Shown: positions 32,875 to 33,248 of the stretch, one piece after another
Numbering within the stretch: the stretch's first letter is position 1
Layout of the letters: every line of letters begins with the position of its first letter
Assembly (NCBI GenBank): GCA_903945325.1
Contig: CAJAVE010000326.1
Location: 1-33,248, forward strand
From: an uncultured beta proteobacterium
GTDB taxonomy: Bacteria > Pseudomonadota > Gammaproteobacteria > Burkholderiales > Burkholderiaceae_C
Reading direction: 5' to 3'
DNA length: 33,248 bases
Notes under the pieces: model-generated
What the model saw: the letters and a program-made list of their open reading frames with translations, nothing else
Told to the model about the DNA's origin: nothing
Databases searched by the model: none
Program-made: the position numbers and the translations under genes

Positions 32875-33248
32875 ATGTCGATCCACGCTGCGCTCAACCA
32901 CGTTACCCACTACACCTACGACCGCCTGGTAGCCCTCGGGCCCCAAACCGTGCGCCTGCGCCCGGCACCGCATTGCCGCAGCAAGATCATTTCGTACTCG
33001 CTGAAAGTGGAGCCGGCCGAAGGCCACTTCATGAACTGGCAGCAGGACCCGTTTTCCAATTACCAGGCGCGCCTGGTGTTCCCCAACAAGACGCGCGAAT
33101 TCAAGGTCACGGTGGATGTGGTGGTCGAAATGGCGGTCTACAACCCGTTTGACTTCTTCCTGGAGCCCGAGGCCGAGGAATTTCCCTTCAAGTACGAGCC
33201 CCAGTTGCAGGAAGAACTGCTGCCCTACCTGATGGCCGACGAGCGCAC
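32875..33248 (+). CDS. Transglutaminase-like protein, N-terminal part (runs off the window)
   Basis: An open frame from ATG 32875 (MSIHAALNHVTHYTYDRLVA) continues past the window end, giving 124 codons. The start contains the bacterial transglutaminase N-terminal region: THYTYDRLVALGPQTVRLRP, then FMNWQQDPFSNYQARLVFPN and VDVVVEMAVYNPFDFFLEPE with EAEEFPFKYEPQL. The acidic NPFDFFLEPEAEEFPF stretch is typical of the long DUF2126-type transglutaminase proteins (about 1,100 residues) encoded with circularly permuted ATP-grasp and alpha-E genes. Here it is divergent from comEC, with a 107-base gap, rather than directly beside its partners. The catalytic Cys/His/Asp lie outside the window. Confidence 0.85.
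   Translation, partial: MSIHAALNHVTHYTYDRLVALGPQTVRLRPAPHCRSKIISYSLKVEPAEGHFMNWQQDPFSNYQARLVFPNKTREFKVTVDVVVEMAVYNPFDFFLEPEAEEFPFKYEPQLQEELLPYLMADER

Noticed and set aside
1-33248. CRISPR arrays, tRNA or rRNA genes, phage genes
   Set aside because: Looked for by eye on both strands. No regularly spaced repeats, cloverleaf-like sequences or phage structural genes were noticed, though a computed tRNA scan was not possible.

Overview
The window reads as a chromosome segment of a betaproteobacterium, most likely Comamonadaceae (Rhodoferax/Polaromonas/Acidovorax-like). The basis is the GC-rich codon use, the etfB-etfA-acyl-CoA dehydrogenase set, the MoxR/DUF58/TgpA-type operon, and decayed NarX/NarL/Crp genes that look like those of denitrifying Burkholderiales. 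The genus is inferred from remembered family resemblance; no search was run. No rRNA, tRNA, CRISPR array, origin or intact mobile element was seen.

Layout. 1-2532 (+): a site-2 protease, tryptophanyl-tRNA synthetase with an extra C-terminal domain, and an exported FKBP-type isomerase. 2555-4587 (-): a decayed nitrate-type regulatory block, with remnants of a Crp/Fnr regulator, a NarL-like response regulator and a NarX-like sensor kinase, all broken by stops, internal deletions and frameshifts. A small winged-helix-like gene follows. The non-coding stretch after it (5004-5409) holds three Fnr/Dnr-type palindromes. 5410-6396 (-) is an exported metallophosphoesterase, and 6880-7440 is an IS110-family transposase remnant. 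7475-12063 (-) is a fatty-acid/branched-chain oxidation block: etfB, etfA, an acyl-CoA dehydrogenase and a nitronate monooxygenase-like protein. A perfect palindrome lies upstream of etfB, and an intrinsic terminator lies between etfA and the dehydrogenase. 12257-14490 (-): an HDAC-like deacetylase and an MscS channel, stop/start overlapped. 14532-20783 (+): a tight five-gene envelope operon of MoxR ATPase, DUF58 protein, membrane transglutaminase, lytic transglycosylase and SPOR-domain protein. 20808-22121 (-): a small acidic protein and an HDOD protein.

22405-27351 is a divergent six-gene cluster: OsmC-like protein, AraC-type regulator and ketopantoate-reductase-like enzyme leftward; methyltransferase, second OsmC-like protein and alpha/beta hydrolase rightward. 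It is the best candidate here for an undescribed functional unit, probably in detoxification or stress. 27701-33248 holds a circularly permuted ATP-grasp protein, a frameshifted alpha-E protein and the start of a transglutaminase-type protein, three parts of a known predicted peptide-modification system, with comEC lying between them.

Three themes stand out. One is active gene decay (nitrate regulators, IS110 transposase, alpha-E gene). Another is tight translational coupling through overlapping stop/start codons. The third is a short dispersed repeat whose two clear copies both lie inside genes and encode hydrophobic segments: the MltB signal peptide and a ComEC membrane helix.
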